Positions 54,877 to 63,973 of a stretch of 64,000 bases of DNA are shown in pieces; the stretch's first letter is position 1, and every line of letters begins with the position of its first letter. Under the pieces are notes generated by a model. The model saw nothing but the letters and a program-made list of their open reading frames with translations. It searched no databases and was not told the origin of the DNA. Position numbers and translations under genes: made by a program. Source of the stretch: Rugamonas fusca (GTDB lineage: Bacteria; Pseudomonadota; Gammaproteobacteria; Burkholderiales; Burkholderiaceae_D); NCBI RefSeq assembly GCF_014042365.1, contig NZ_JACEZS010000018.1, positions 55,512-119,511 of the forward strand, read 5' to 3'.

Positions 54877-55398
54877 TTATTTCTTCTTCTTGGGAGCGAG
54901 CACCATGATCATCTGACGGCCTTCCATCTTCGGGAACTGCTCGACCTGGCCGAACGGTTCCAAATCGGCCTTCAAGCGTTCCAGCATGCGGAAGCCAATA
55001 TCCTGGTGCGCCATCTCACGGCCGCGGAAGCGCAGCGTGATCTTGGTCTTGTCGCCATCTTCGAGGAATTTGACGAGGTTGCGCAGCTTGATATTGTAAT
55101 CGCCGTCATCGGTACCGGGACGGAATTTGACTTCCTTCACCGAGATGACTTTCTGCTTCAATTTCGCTTCGTGAGCCTTTTTCTGCTCCGAATACTTGAA
55201 TTTGCCGTAGTCCATCAAACGGCACACTGGTGGCTGCGCGGTTGGCGCGATTTCCACCAGGTCGACGTTTGCCTCTTCCGCCAGGCGGAAGGCTTCGGCC
55301 AAAGTCACGATACCGAGAGGCTCGTTATCGACCCCGCTTAAACGCATTTCAGGGGCAGTGATTTCGCCATTGATGCGATGCGACTTGTCAGTAGCTAT
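54877..55398 (-). CDS. infC: Translation initiation factor IF-3, starting at a rare ATA codon
   Basis: IF-3 keeps the ribosomal subunits apart and proofreads initiation codons. From the first ATG (55347) the protein would lack the conserved N-terminus. Reading 17 codons upstream gives ATDKSHRINGEITAPE in the same frame, starting at ATA (55396-55398). AAAAGGAAACACC is placed directly before it. This yields 173 residues, close to the E. coli length (180, AUU start). A rare start codon is the known basis of IF-3 autoregulation. Further segments are the CRLMDYGKFKYSEQKK linker and the C-terminal KITLRFRGREMAHQDIG domain. It lies 50 bases after thrS. Confidence 0.95.
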   Translation of the reverse strand: MATDKSHRINGEITAPEMRLSGVDNEPLGIVTLAEAFRLAEEANVDLVEIAPTAQPPVCRLMDYGKFKYSEQKKAHEAKLKQKVISVKEVKFRPGTDDGDYNIKLRNLVKFLEDGDKTKITLRFRGREMAHQDIGFRMLERLKADLEPFGQVEQFPKMEGRQMIMVLAPKKKK

Positions 55399-55448
55399 GG
55401 TGTTTCCTTTTAATGTCTGATAGTTCGGCCGCGCTGCGAGTTGCCTCG

Positions 55449-57356
55449 TCAGGCTTTGTTGGCGACATCTTGCTGGAGTCGTTCCACCAGGGCATCGACG
55501 GACATGACACCCAGGTCGACGTTGCCCCGTGCCCGCACGGCCACGGTATGGGCATCCCGCTCTTTGTCACCCACCACAAGAATGTAGGGCAGTTTTTGGA
55601 CGGAATGTTCGCGTATTTTATACGTTATCTTTTCGTTCCGCAAATCGGTCTGCACCCGGAAGCCGCACCGGCGCAGCTTTTCAGCCACTTCCTGCACATA
55701 GTCGGCCTGCGAATCGGAGATATTGAGCACCGACACCTGCACCGGCGCCAGCCACATCGGCAAGGCGCCCGCGTAGTTCTCGATCAGGATGCCGATGAAG
55801 CGCTCCATTGAACCGACGATGGCCCGGTGCAGCATCACAGGCACCTGGCGGCTGTTGTCGGCCGCCACATACTCAGCGCCCAGGCGCTCGGGCATGAAGA
55901 AGTCGACCTGCATGGTGCCAACCTGCCATGGGCGGCCCAGCGAATCCTTCAGGTGGTACTCGATTTTCGGGCCGTAGAAGGCGCCCTCGCCCGGCAGCTC
56001 GGTCCAGGTCACGCCGCAGGCGCGCAGGCCGGAGCGCAGCGCGTCTTCCGCCTCGTTCCACACTTCGTCGGTGCCGATGCGGTTGTCGGGGCGCAGCGCC
56101 AGTTTCACTTCGATGTTCTCGAAGTGGAAGTCCTTGTAGACTTCCATCGCCTGCGTGTGGAACGCCACCACTTCCGGCTCGATCTGCTCTTCCGTGCAGA
56201 AGATGTGACCGTCATCCTGGGTGAAGCCGCGCACGCGCATGATGCCGTGCAGCGCGCCGGACGGCTCGTTGCGGTGGCACTGGCCGAACTCGCCGTAGCG
56301 CAGCGGCAGGTCGCGGTAGCTGCGCATGTTGCTGTTGAAGATCTGCACGTGGCCCGGGCAGTTCATCGGCTTCAGCGCGTAGGAGCGGTTTTCCGACTCC
56401 GTCACGAACATGTTCTCGCGGTAGTTGTCCCAGTGGCCGGTCTTGCCCCACAGGCTGGAATCGAGGATCTGCGGCGCCTTCACTTCCTGGTAGCCGTTGA
56501 CCTGGTATTTGTTGCGCATGTATTGCTCGACCTGCTGCCAGATGGTCCAGCCTTTCGGGTGCCAGAACACCAGGCCCGGCGCCTCATCCTGGAAGTGGAA
56601 GAAGTCGAGCTGCTTGCCCAGCTTGCGGTGGTCGCGCTTTTCCGCCTCTTCCAGTGCGAACAGGTATTGCTCCTGGTCTTCCTTCTTGGTCCAGGCCGTG
56701 CCGTACACGCGCTGCAGCATCTCGTTCTTGGAATCGCCGCGCCAGTAGGCGCCGGCCAGCTTCATCAGCTTGAACACTTTCAGCTTGCCCGTCGATGGCA
56801 CGTGGGGGCCGCGGCACAGGTCGGTGAACTTGCCTTCCGTGTACAGCGACACTTCCTGGTCGGCCGGAATGGCTTCGATCAGCTCGGCCTTGTACGCTTC
56901 GCCGATGGACTTGAAGTAAGCGATGGCTTCGTCGCGCGGCAACACCTTGCGGGTGACCGGCTCATCCTTCTTGGCCAGCTCGGCCATTTTCTTTTCGATC
57001 GCCACCAGGTCGTCCGGCGTGAACGGGCGCTTGTACGAGAAGTCGTAGTAGAAGCCATTCTCGATCACGGGACCGATGGTCACCTGCGCGTCCGGGAACA
57101 GTTCCTTGACGGCGTAGGCCAGCAAGTGGGCCGTCGAGTGGCGGATCACCTCCAGGCCGTCGGCATCCTTGTCGGTGACGATGGCCAGGTCGGCATCTTT
57201 TTCGATCAGGAAGGAGGTGTCGACCAGCTTGCCGTCCACCTTGCCGGCCAGCGCGGCCTTGGCCAGGCCAGTACCGATGCTGGCCGCCACTTGGGCTACG
57301 GTGACAGGGCCGTCGAATTGACGGGCCGAACCATCTGGGAGGCGGACTGAAAGCAT
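55449..57356 (-). CDS. thrS: Threonine--tRNA ligase
   Basis: A 635-residue class II synthetase. The N-terminal TGS domain (MLSVRLPDGSARQF) is followed by the editing domain with HSTAHLLAYAVKELF. The catalytic core has MNCPGHVQIF with a zinc Cys, HRNEPSGALHGIMRVRGFTQDDGHIFC, and a C-terminal anticodon-binding domain (LNISDSQADYVQEVAEKL). The start at 57356 has GGAGATCA upstream. It is the first gene of the translation operon that continues to ihfA and merR, and it lies downstream of a terminator that ends the tRNA-Val unit. Confidence 0.97.
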   Translation of the reverse strand: MLSVRLPDGSARQFDGPVTVAQVAASIGTGLAKAALAGKVDGKLVDTSFLIEKDADLAIVTDKDADGLEVIRHSTAHLLAYAVKELFPDAQVTIGPVIENGFYYDFSYKRPFTPDDLVAIEKKMAELAKKDEPVTRKVLPRDEAIAYFKSIGEAYKAELIEAIPADQEVSLYTEGKFTDLCRGPHVPSTGKLKVFKLMKLAGAYWRGDSKNEMLQRVYGTAWTKKEDQEQYLFALEEAEKRDHRKLGKQLDFFHFQDEAPGLVFWHPKGWTIWQQVEQYMRNKYQVNGYQEVKAPQILDSSLWGKTGHWDNYRENMFVTESENRSYALKPMNCPGHVQIFNSNMRSYRDLPLRYGEFGQCHRNEPSGALHGIMRVRGFTQDDGHIFCTEEQIEPEVVAFHTQAMEVYKDFHFENIEVKLALRPDNRIGTDEVWNEAEDALRSGLRACGVTWTELPGEGAFYGPKIEYHLKDSLGRPWQVGTMQVDFFMPERLGAEYVAADNSRQVPVMLHRAIVGSMERFIGILIENYAGALPMWLAPVQVSVLNISDSQADYVQEVAEKLRRCGFRVQTDLRNEKITYKIREHSVQKLPYILVVGDKERDAHTVAVRARGNVDLGVMSVDALVERLQQDVANKA

Positions 57357-57421
57357 ATTGATCTCCAAAGCGGCGTGCGCCGAAAAATACTGCAAAAAAT
57401 TTAACTGCAAAAATACGGACG

Positions 57422-57451
57422 AAAAAAAACGCGGACTAGCCGCGTTTTTTC
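57422..57451 (-). terminator. Terminator between tRNA-Val genes and thrS
   Basis: CGCGG-ACTAG-CCGCG stem-loop flanked by eight A on one side and a T-run on the other, so it works on either strand. On the minus strand it ends the tRNA-Val transcript 66 bases before thrS. Confidence 0.85.
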
Positions 57452-57553
57452 TTTTTTTGAGCAAAAGAACCCCGTTCGACTAGCGTCACTCCCAATACTT
57501 GGTCGTAGTTCGCGGTGTCATAACCGGATTGCCTTTCTCGCTCTTACATGTTC

Positions 57554-57630
57554 TGGTGGGCGGTGCAGAATTCGAATCTGCGACCCCTTGGATGTCGACC
57601 AAGTATTCTAACCAGCTGAACTAACCGCCC
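57554..57630 (-). tRNA. tRNA-Val (GAC), copy 1
   Basis: 77 bases with encoded CCA. Acceptor stem GGGCGGT/ACCGCCC, T-arm GCAGA-TTCGAAT-TCTGC, and anticodon stem CTTGG/CCAAG enclose loop TCGACAT, so the anticodon is GAC (Val codons GUC/GUU). Position 33 reads C instead of the nearly universal U. Confidence 0.93.
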
Positions 57631-57675
57631 AATGTACTGCAATCTAACTTTTTTACTGCCTGCTACTAAGTGTTC

Positions 57676-57752
57676 TGGTGGGCGGTGCAGAATTCGAATC
57701 TGCGACCCCTTGGATGTCGACCAAGTATTCTAACCAGCTGAACTAACCGCCC
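57676..57752 (-). tRNA. tRNA-Val (GAC), copy 2
   Basis: A 77-base copy identical to the other gene, 45 bases upstream of it in transcription order, with encoded CCA. The two probably form one transcript. Confidence 0.93.
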
Positions 57753-57966
57753 GAAGACCAGCATTATAGAGAGCCCTCGGCGGAATGACAAGGGGTTTCA
57801 TTCGGAAAATATTAATCGGCAGAACTATTGCCCTGCCGACCATGTTGGGCCGCCGCCACGGCGCGGCCGCGATCCGGCCGCGCCATCAAGCCTGGCCCTG
57901 ATTCCGCCCACACGGCACGCGCCGCCGGTGTTAGCCTCAAGACAAGATCAGATCAGGGAGCCTGGC

Positions 57967-58629
57967 GTGAAAATATTGCTGGTCGAAGATGACGCGCGCC
58001 TGTCGGCGCGGCTGAAGGACGACCTGAGCCGGCGTGGCTACGCCGTCGACGTGGCCGACAATGGCATCGACGCCGAACACTTGGGTACGGAATGGGAGTA
58101 CGACGCCGTGGTGCTCGACCTGGGCCTGCCGCTGCGCTCGGGACTGGACACCTTGCGCCACTGGCGCGCACAGCACAACCCGGTGCCGGTGCTGATCCTC
58201 ACGGCGCGCGACGCCTGGCACGAGAAGGTGGATGGCTTCCAGGCCGGCGCCGACGATTACCTGGGCAAGCCCTTCCACACGGAAGAGCTGGTGGCCCGCT
58301 TGCAGGCGCTGATCCGGCGCAGCCACGCCCAGCCCGGCGGCGCCGTCAGCGTGGCCGGCCTCACGCTCGACGAGGCGCGCCAGTCGGTGCTGGTCGACGC
58401 GCGCCCGATCGCGCTGTCGGGCGTGGAATTCCGCCTGCTGCGCTATTTCATGCTCCATCCGGGCCAGATCCTGTCCAAGACGCGCCTGAGCGAACACCTG
58501 TACGACAATGACAGCGAGCGCGACAGCAACGTCATCGAAGTGCATGTGAACCGCCTGCGCAACAAGCTCGGCCCGGATTACATCACCACCCGGCGCGGCC
58601 AGGGCTATGTGTTCGGCGGAGCGGCCTGA
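57967..58629 (+). CDS. OmpR-family response regulator (PhoP-like)
   Basis: A 220-residue regulator starting at GTG (VKILLVEDD) with AGGGAG seven bases upstream; the in-frame ATG 13 codons earlier adds a non-conserved N-terminus. The receiver has phospho-Asp51 (VVLDLGLPLRSG) and the LGKPF Lys. The winged helix shows LSGVEFRLLRYFMLHPGQILSKTRLSEHLYD and VIEVHVNRLRNKLG. The stop overlaps the kinase ATG by one base (TGATG). The pair resembles PhoP/PhoQ, which sense divalent cations or acid, but the input is not proven. Confidence 0.93.
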   Translation: MKILLVEDDARLSARLKDDLSRRGYAVDVADNGIDAEHLGTEWEYDAVVLDLGLPLRSGLDTLRHWRAQHNPVPVLILTARDAWHEKVDGFQAGADDYLGKPFHTEELVARLQALIRRSHAQPGGAVSVAGLTLDEARQSVLVDARPIALSGVEFRLLRYFMLHPGQILSKTRLSEHLYDNDSERDSNVIEVHVNRLRNKLGPDYITTRRGQGYVFGGAA

Positions 58630-59978
58630 TGCGCTCGCTGGCGGCCGCCCTGCTGCTCGGGCTGGTGCTGAGCCTGGCCGCCATGTACGCCGTGCAGCGC
58701 ACGGTGGTGGGCGCCACCATGCAAACGGTGATGAGGGAATACATCGCCGGCGAACTGGCGCAGGACGCCGATGAACTGTACGGCGGCCTCACGCCGCTGC
58801 CCGACCAGCCGCTGCAACTGGCCATCCGCCATTTCGATCCCGCCTTCCTGTCGCCCGCCTCGGGCCGCTATTTCCAGATCATCGTCGATGGCCGGCCCGC
58901 CTTCGGTTCGCCTTCGCTGGGCGGGGCCACGCTGGTCGTGGCCGCGCAGCCGTCCGGTGGACGCGCCGTCACGCTCACAGCGGGGCCGGCCGGCCGCCAA
59001 CTGCTGCAAAGCGCCTCCGGCTATACGGTGGACGGCCACGCCGTCACCATCGCCGTGGCCTCCGACGTGCTGCCCATCGACACGGCGCTGGCCGAACTGA
59101 TGACGCGCTACACGCGCGCCTCGCTACTGATGTTCGCGCTACTGGTGCTGGTGCAGGCGGCCATCGTGCGCTGGGCCTTGCTGCCGCTGGACCGGGTGCG
59201 GGCCGACGTGGGCCGGCTGGAGCGGGGCGACATCGACCAGCTCGGCGAACGGGTGCCGGCCGAAGTGCTGCCGCTGGTGCGCGAGCTGAACCGGCTGCTG
59301 GCCCTGCTCACCCAGCGCCTGCAACGTTCGCGCGCCGCGCTGGGCAACCTGGCCCACGCGCTCAAGACGCCGCTGGCCGTGCTGACCCACATGGCCGAAG
59401 GCGAACGGGGCCAGCACGACCCGCGACTGGCCGAGCAGATGCTGGCCCAGCTCGATCAACTGCGCCAGCGCATCGACAGCGAACTGCGCCGCGCGCGCGT
59501 GGCCGGCGCGGCCAACGCCGGCGTGGCCGTCGATCTGGCCACGGAAATCGAGGCGCTGGCCGCCACGCTGCGCATGCTGTACCGGGCCCGCGGGCTGACG
59601 CTGCGCTGCGAGCTCGAACCCGGCCTGCGCCTGCGCTGCGACCGCGAGGACTTGCTGGAACTGGCCGGCAACCTGCTCGACAACGCCTGCAAGTGGGCGC
59701 GCGGCCAGGTGCTGGTGCGCGTGGCCGCCAGCGCCAGCGGCGCCATCGCGCTCACGGTCGAGGATGACGGCCCCGGCTGCCCCGAGGCCGACTTGCAACG
59801 GCTGGCCCGGCGCGGCGTGCGCCTGGACGAGGACACGGCCGGCCACGGCCTGGGCCTGTCCATCGCCGCCGGCATCGCCGCCTCCTATGGCGCCACGCTG
59901 CACTACGGCCGCTCGCCCGCGCTGGGCGGTTTCCTGGCCAGCGTCAGCTTCCCGGCCAGCGACGCGGCCGCGCGCTGA
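58629..59978 (+). CDS. Sensor histidine kinase (PhoQ-like)
   Basis: A 449-residue inner-membrane kinase. TM1 is about residues 4-22. A periplasmic sensor (about 25-160) and TM2 (about 164-185) follow, then HAMP. The H-box is ALGNLAHALKTPLAVL with His243, which is the PhoQ-type variant of the motif. The N-box is LLELAGNLLDNACKWA, and the G-box is DDGPGCP and GHGLGLSIAAGIAASYG. It overlaps the regulator by one base. Downstream lies the large RTX gene, a plausible target. Confidence 0.9.
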   Translation: MRSLAAALLLGLVLSLAAMYAVQRTVVGATMQTVMREYIAGELAQDADELYGGLTPLPDQPLQLAIRHFDPAFLSPASGRYFQIIVDGRPAFGSPSLGGATLVVAAQPSGGRAVTLTAGPAGRQLLQSASGYTVDGHAVTIAVASDVLPIDTALAELMTRYTRASLLMFALLVLVQAAIVRWALLPLDRVRADVGRLERGDIDQLGERVPAEVLPLVRELNRLLALLTQRLQRSRAALGNLAHALKTPLAVLTHMAEGERGQHDPRLAEQMLAQLDQLRQRIDSELRRARVAGAANAGVAVDLATEIEALAATLRMLYRARGLTLRCELEPGLRLRCDREDLLELAGNLLDNACKWARGQVLVRVAASASGAIALTVEDDGPGCPEADLQRLARRGVRLDEDTAGHGLGLSIAAGIAASYGATLHYGRSPALGGFLASVSFPASDAAAR

Positions 59979-60088
59979 GCCGGCGCGCCAGCGCGAACGG
60001 GGCTGCCTCCCGCACCGCGCAGCGGGAGCCGCGCCCGGCCGCGTGCGCCCCGCCCGGGAGCGGTTTGCCTGAATCACATCGTTTCCTT

Positions 60089-60128
60089 CAGCTTGAATAC
60101 AGCTTGCATCCGTATAGTCATTAATGAC
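60089..60128 (+). promoter_or_regulatory. Candidate response-regulator promoter of the RTX gene
   Basis: A direct repeat CAGCTTG-AATA-CAGCTTG (60089-60106) has an 11-base period, the spacing typical of OmpR-family binding boxes. A -10-like TATAGT is at 60113-60118, and the -35 position (60090-60095) would fall in the first repeat. A perfect 12-base palindrome GTCATTAATGAC (60117-60128) covers the likely start. The layout suits activation by the adjacent PhoP-like regulator (inference). Confidence 0.5.
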
Positions 60129-60184
60129 CCGACGGAGCAGGCCTGCGTGGCCGCCCGCAACCCCACACCACAAGGACGACCACC

Positions 60185-63100
60185 ATGGCAACCTTCACTC
60201 CCTACGCGGGCGGCAGCGCCAGCACGCTCACCGGCGCCCTGCTCGCCGCCAACTCCGGCATCACCATCGTTGATGGCTCGGTCGCTTTGCAAGCGTCGGG
60301 CGCGGACGCCGTCAACCTGTACGACGGCTCGCTGGCCGCGCTGGGCATCGGCGCCGGCCTGCTGCTGACCTCGGGCACCACGCCCGGCACCGTCAACACC
60401 ATGCCGTGGTTCGGCACCGATAATGCGGGCGCCGGCGACGCCGACATCGACGCCGTCGTCAACACCGTGTTTCAGACCCAGTCCTACGACGCCACCACGC
60501 TCGCCTTCGACTTCAACGTGAGCGATCCGAACGCCACTTCGGTCAGCTTCGACGTCGTGTTCGGCTCGGACGAATTCCCCGAGTGGGTCGACCAGTTCGT
60601 CGATTCGGCCGTGGTGATGGTCAACGGCGTCAACTACGCGCTGTTCAACCACGACCCCGCCCACCCGCTCAGCGTGGTCAGCGCCAACCTGGCCGCCGGC
60701 TACTTCCAGGACAATGCCGGCAACACCCTGCCCATCGAATACGACGGCGTGAGCCACGTACTCAAGATCGTCGCGCCCATCGTGGCCGGCGCCACCAACC
60801 ACATCAAGATCGGCATCGCCGACACGGGCGACCACATCTACGACAGCGGCATCTTCCTGTCCAACCTGACGGCCGGCACCATACCCGGCTCGGGCGTGGT
60901 GGCCACTTCGGGCGGCGCCACGGCCGGCGCCGACGTGCTGACGGGCAGCGCCAAGGATGAATATTTCGACCTGCAAGCCGGCGACGACACCGTCTACGCG
61001 GGCGGCGGCGACGACATCGTGGTAGCCGGCGCCGGCAACGACACCGTGTACGGCGGCAGCGGCGCCGACCAGCTCAAGGGCGACGCCGGCAACGACCAGC
61101 TCGATGGCGGCGCCGACAGCGACACCGCCATCTACGCCGGCCACAAGGCCGACTACGCGATCAGCTTCGACGCGGCCAGCGGCCACTACACGGTCAGTTC
61201 GGCCACCGACGGCAGCGATACCCTCAACGCCGTCGAATATGCGCAATTCGCGGACGGCCTGTACAGCCTGGGCGCCGATGGCACGCTCAGCCAGGTGAAC
61301 ACGGGCGGCACCACGACCACGCCGCCGAACCAGCCCGGCATCGTCTTCCTCAGCGGCATAGGCGCGCTGGGTGAAACGCTGACGGCCAAGGTATCCGACA
61401 GCGACGGCGTGCCCGCTTCCGGCATCAGCTACACCTGGTACGCGGACGGCGTCGACCTGGGCGTCAACGGCAGCACCCTGGTCGTGGGCGAAGCCCAGGT
61501 TGGCCAGAACATCACCGTCAGCGCCCAGTACGTGGACCTGGCCGGCCAGGCCGAAGCCGTCACCAGCGCGGCCAAGGCCATCGCCGCGCCGGGCAATGGC
61601 GACTTCACCATCACGCTGCTGCAACTGAGCGCGCCGGTTGGCGCCAGCGTGGAAAATCCGCTCACCACGCTGCTGCAGGATGCCGTGGCGCTGGGCGCCT
61701 CGCCGGCCGAAGCGGGCGCCATCATCAAGCAGGCGCTGGGCATCGCGGCCAGCGTGGACCTGGCGCACTACGATGCCTGGGCCGCCCTGCAAGCGAACCC
61801 GGCCGACGCGGCCGCGCTGGCGGTGGAAAAGAAGCTGGTGCAAGTGGCCATCACCACCTCGCTGGGCAGCGACGAGACGGGCATGGCCGTGACCCAGGCC
61901 ATCCTGCTCGCGCACAACAACGGCAGCGTGCTCAACCTGGCGGACAAGGCCACCATTGCCGCCACGCTGGGGCTGGACCCGGCCAGCGCGCTGGTCAGCG
62001 AGATCTGGGACCGCAACGACACCATCGCCTCGGCCAAGAGCGTGGCGGACATGGAATCGATCTGGCTGGACCTGCAAAGCGGCCTGGACGTGGTGCTGTC
62101 GCCGTCGATCGGCACGCTCAGCGTGCACCTGAACCAGGCGCCCATCGGCTCGGCGACGGCCGTGCTGCCCGAAGGCGCGCAGGGTAGCGATTACCTGATC
62201 AGCGCCGCCAGCCTGCTGCAAGGCTACAGCGACCCGGACGGCGATACCCTGCAAGTGAGCAGCCTCGCCACCGACGCCCCCGGCACCCTGCAGGCGCTGG
62301 CCGACGGCAGCGGCTGGGTCTTCACGCCCGCCAGCCAGTACAGCGGCCCTGTCGAACTGAGCTACCAGATCGACGACGGCCACGGCGCCAGCATCAGCGC
62401 CAGCCAGTTGTTCGTGGTGGCGCCGGCCGCCCCCGTCAACGCCGCGCCCACCGGCGCCATCGTCATCGACGGCGTGGCGCAGCAGGGCCAGACCCTGAGC
62501 GCCACCAGCACGCTGGCCGACGCCGACGGCATGGGCACGCTCAGCTACCAGTGGCTGGCCGACGGCAGCGCCATTGCCGGCGCTACGGCCGCCAGCTTCA
62601 CGCTGGCCGAAGCGCAGGTGGGCAAGGCCATCACTGTGCTGGCCAGCTACACGGATGGCCATGGCAACGCGGAAGCCGTGGCCAGCGACGCCACGGCCGC
62701 CGTGCTCAACGTAAATGACGCGCCCACGGGTGGCGTCGCGATCACGGGCAGCGCCACGCAAGGCCAGACGCTGAACGCAGTCAGCACGCTGGCCGATGCC
62801 GACGGCATGGGCACGCTCGGCTGGCAATGGCAGGCCGACGGCAGCAATATCGCCGGCGCCACCGGCAGCAGCCTGGTGCTGGGCAGCGCGCAGGTGGGCA
62901 AGGCCATCACCGTGGTGGCCAGTTACGTGGACGGCCACGGCACGGCCGAAATGGCGGCCAGCACTGCCACCGGGGCCGTCACCGGCTACCAGGCCGGCAC
63001 GGCCGGCAACGATACGCTCACCGGCACGGCCTACGCTGACAGCCTGAACGGCCTGGCCGGCAGCGACACGCTGAATGGCAACGGCGGCAACGACCGGCTC

Positions 63101-63781
63101 GACGGCGGCGCCGGCGCCGACACCATGCTGGGCGGCGCCGGCAACGACACCTACGTGGTCGACAACGCCAGCGACAAGGTGATAGAGACGACCACGGCCA
63201 CCAGCAAGACGGACGCGGGCGGTATGGACACGGTGGAGGCCAGCATCAGCTATACCCTGGGCAACTACGTGGAAAACCTGACCTTGACGGGCACGGCGGC
63301 GCTGAACGGCACCGGCAACGGGCTGGCCAACGTACTGACCGGCAATGGCGGGGCCAACACCCTGTCCGGCCTGGGCGGCAACGACGTGCTGGTGGGCGGC
63401 GGCGCGGCCGACCTGCTGGTGGGCGGCGCCGGCAACGACACGCTGACGGGCGGCGCCGGCGCCGACATCTTCCGCTTCGAGTCGGCCCTGAGCGCCAGCA
63501 GCAACCTCGACACCATTACCGACTTCCAGTCGGGCGTGGATGTGCTGCAGCTGGAAAACGCCATCTTCAAGAAGTTGCTGGCCACGGGCCCGCTGGCGGC
63601 AGCCAATTTCGTCGCCAGCGCCACCGGCACGGCCGTGGACGCCAATGACTACGTGCTGTTCAACACCACCACGGGCGCGCTCAGCTACGACGCCGACGGC
63701 AGCGGCAAAGGCGCCGCCATCCCGTTCGCCACGCTGGTGGGGGTGCATGCGCTGGGCGCGGCCGACCTGGTGGTGACCTGA
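60185..63781 (+). CDS. Large putative type I secreted RTX protein with choice-of-anchor L domain
   Basis: A 1198-residue acidic protein without a Sec signal. The N-terminal domain (about residues 10-235; FGSDEFPEWVDQFVDSAVVMVNGVNYALFNHDP) is of the choice-of-anchor L type. A first block of GGxGxDxL-type Ca2+-binding repeats spans about 250-310. Ig-like modules lie at about 380-460, 760-840 and 845-930. A helical segment is at about 475-640 and a cadherin-like module at about 650-755. A second RTX block (about 945-1110) includes DTLTGTAYADSLNGLAGSDTL-type repeats. The end (ADIFRFESALSASSNLDTITDFQSGVDVLQL) matches the uncleaved C-terminal secretion region of type I substrates. It is likely an adhesin or matrix protein. 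No transporter genes are in the window. Confidence 0.82.
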   Translation: MATFTPYAGGSASTLTGALLAANSGITIVDGSVALQASGADAVNLYDGSLAALGIGAGLLLTSGTTPGTVNTMPWFGTDNAGAGDADIDAVVNTVFQTQSYDATTLAFDFNVSDPNATSVSFDVVFGSDEFPEWVDQFVDSAVVMVNGVNYALFNHDPAHPLSVVSANLAAGYFQDNAGNTLPIEYDGVSHVLKIVAPIVAGATNHIKIGIADTGDHIYDSGIFLSNLTAGTIPGSGVVATSGGATAGADVLTGSAKDEYFDLQAGDDTVYAGGGDDIVVAGAGNDTVYGGSGADQLKGDAGNDQLDGGADSDTAIYAGHKADYAISFDAASGHYTVSSATDGSDTLNAVEYAQFADGLYSLGADGTLSQVNTGGTTTTPPNQPGIVFLSGIGALGETLTAKVSDSDGVPASGISYTWYADGVDLGVNGSTLVVGEAQVGQNITVSAQYVDLAGQAEAVTSAAKAIAAPGNGDFTITLLQLSAPVGASVENPLTTLLQDAVALGASPAEAGAIIKQALGIAASVDLAHYDAWAALQANPADAAALAVEKKLVQVAITTSLGSDETGMAVTQAILLAHNNGSVLNLADKATIAATLGLDPASALVSEIWDRNDTIASAKSVADMESIWLDLQSGLDVVLSPSIGTLSVHLNQAPIGSATAVLPEGAQGSDYLISAASLLQGYSDPDGDTLQVSSLATDAPGTLQALADGSGWVFTPASQYSGPVELSYQIDDGHGASISASQLFVVAPAAPVNAAPTGAIVIDGVAQQGQTLSATSTLADADGMGTLSYQWLADGSAIAGATAASFTLAEAQVGKAITVLASYTDGHGNAEAVASDATAAVLNVNDAPTGGVAITGSATQGQTLNAVSTLADADGMGTLGWQWQADGSNIAGATGSSLVLGSAQVGKAITVVASYVDGHGTAEMAASTATGAVTGYQAGTAGNDTLTGTAYADSLNGLAGSDTLNGNGGNDRLDGGAGADTMLGGAGNDTYVVDNASDKVIETTTATSKTDAGGMDTVEASISYTLGNYVENLTLTGTAALNGTGNGLANVLTGNGGANTLSGLGGNDVLVGGGAADLLVGGAGNDTLTGGAGADIFRFESALSASSNLDTITDFQSGVDVLQLENAIFKKLLATGPLAAANFVASATGTAVDANDYVLFNTTTGALSYDADGSGKGAAIPFATLVGVHALGAADLVVT

Positions 63782-63839
63782 TCGCGTCCCGAAATGGGGG
63801 GAGCAGGATCAGTTCCGGCGGAAAAGCGGAAAAGCGGGG

Positions 63840-63885
63840 TCAGGTCCGGCATCGTGCCATCCATTTGGCCGGTTGCCGGACCTGA
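63840..63885. repeat. Inverted repeat after the RTX gene
   Basis: Perfect 12-base arms TCAGGTCCGGCA (63840-63851) and TGCCGGACCTGA (63874-63885) with a 22-base loop. They are preceded by a GCGGAAAAGCGGAAAAGCGGGG run. It may terminate the RTX transcript. The GGGGTCAGGTCC theme recalls the palindromes at 13.7 and 29.5 kb but differs in sequence. Confidence 0.75.
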
Positions 63886-63973
63886 TAATCATCTAGCCAA
63901 CCTCCCTCCGGCATACGCCGGGGGTACAGTAAGCATTCAATGTCGAGTTGAACTTACGTACAGGGAGGCTGGT

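Noticed and set aside
60074..63748. A 1224-codon open frame on the minus strand opposite the RTX gene
   Set aside because: It mirrors the repeat structure of the RTX gene and has no domain or start signal of its own.
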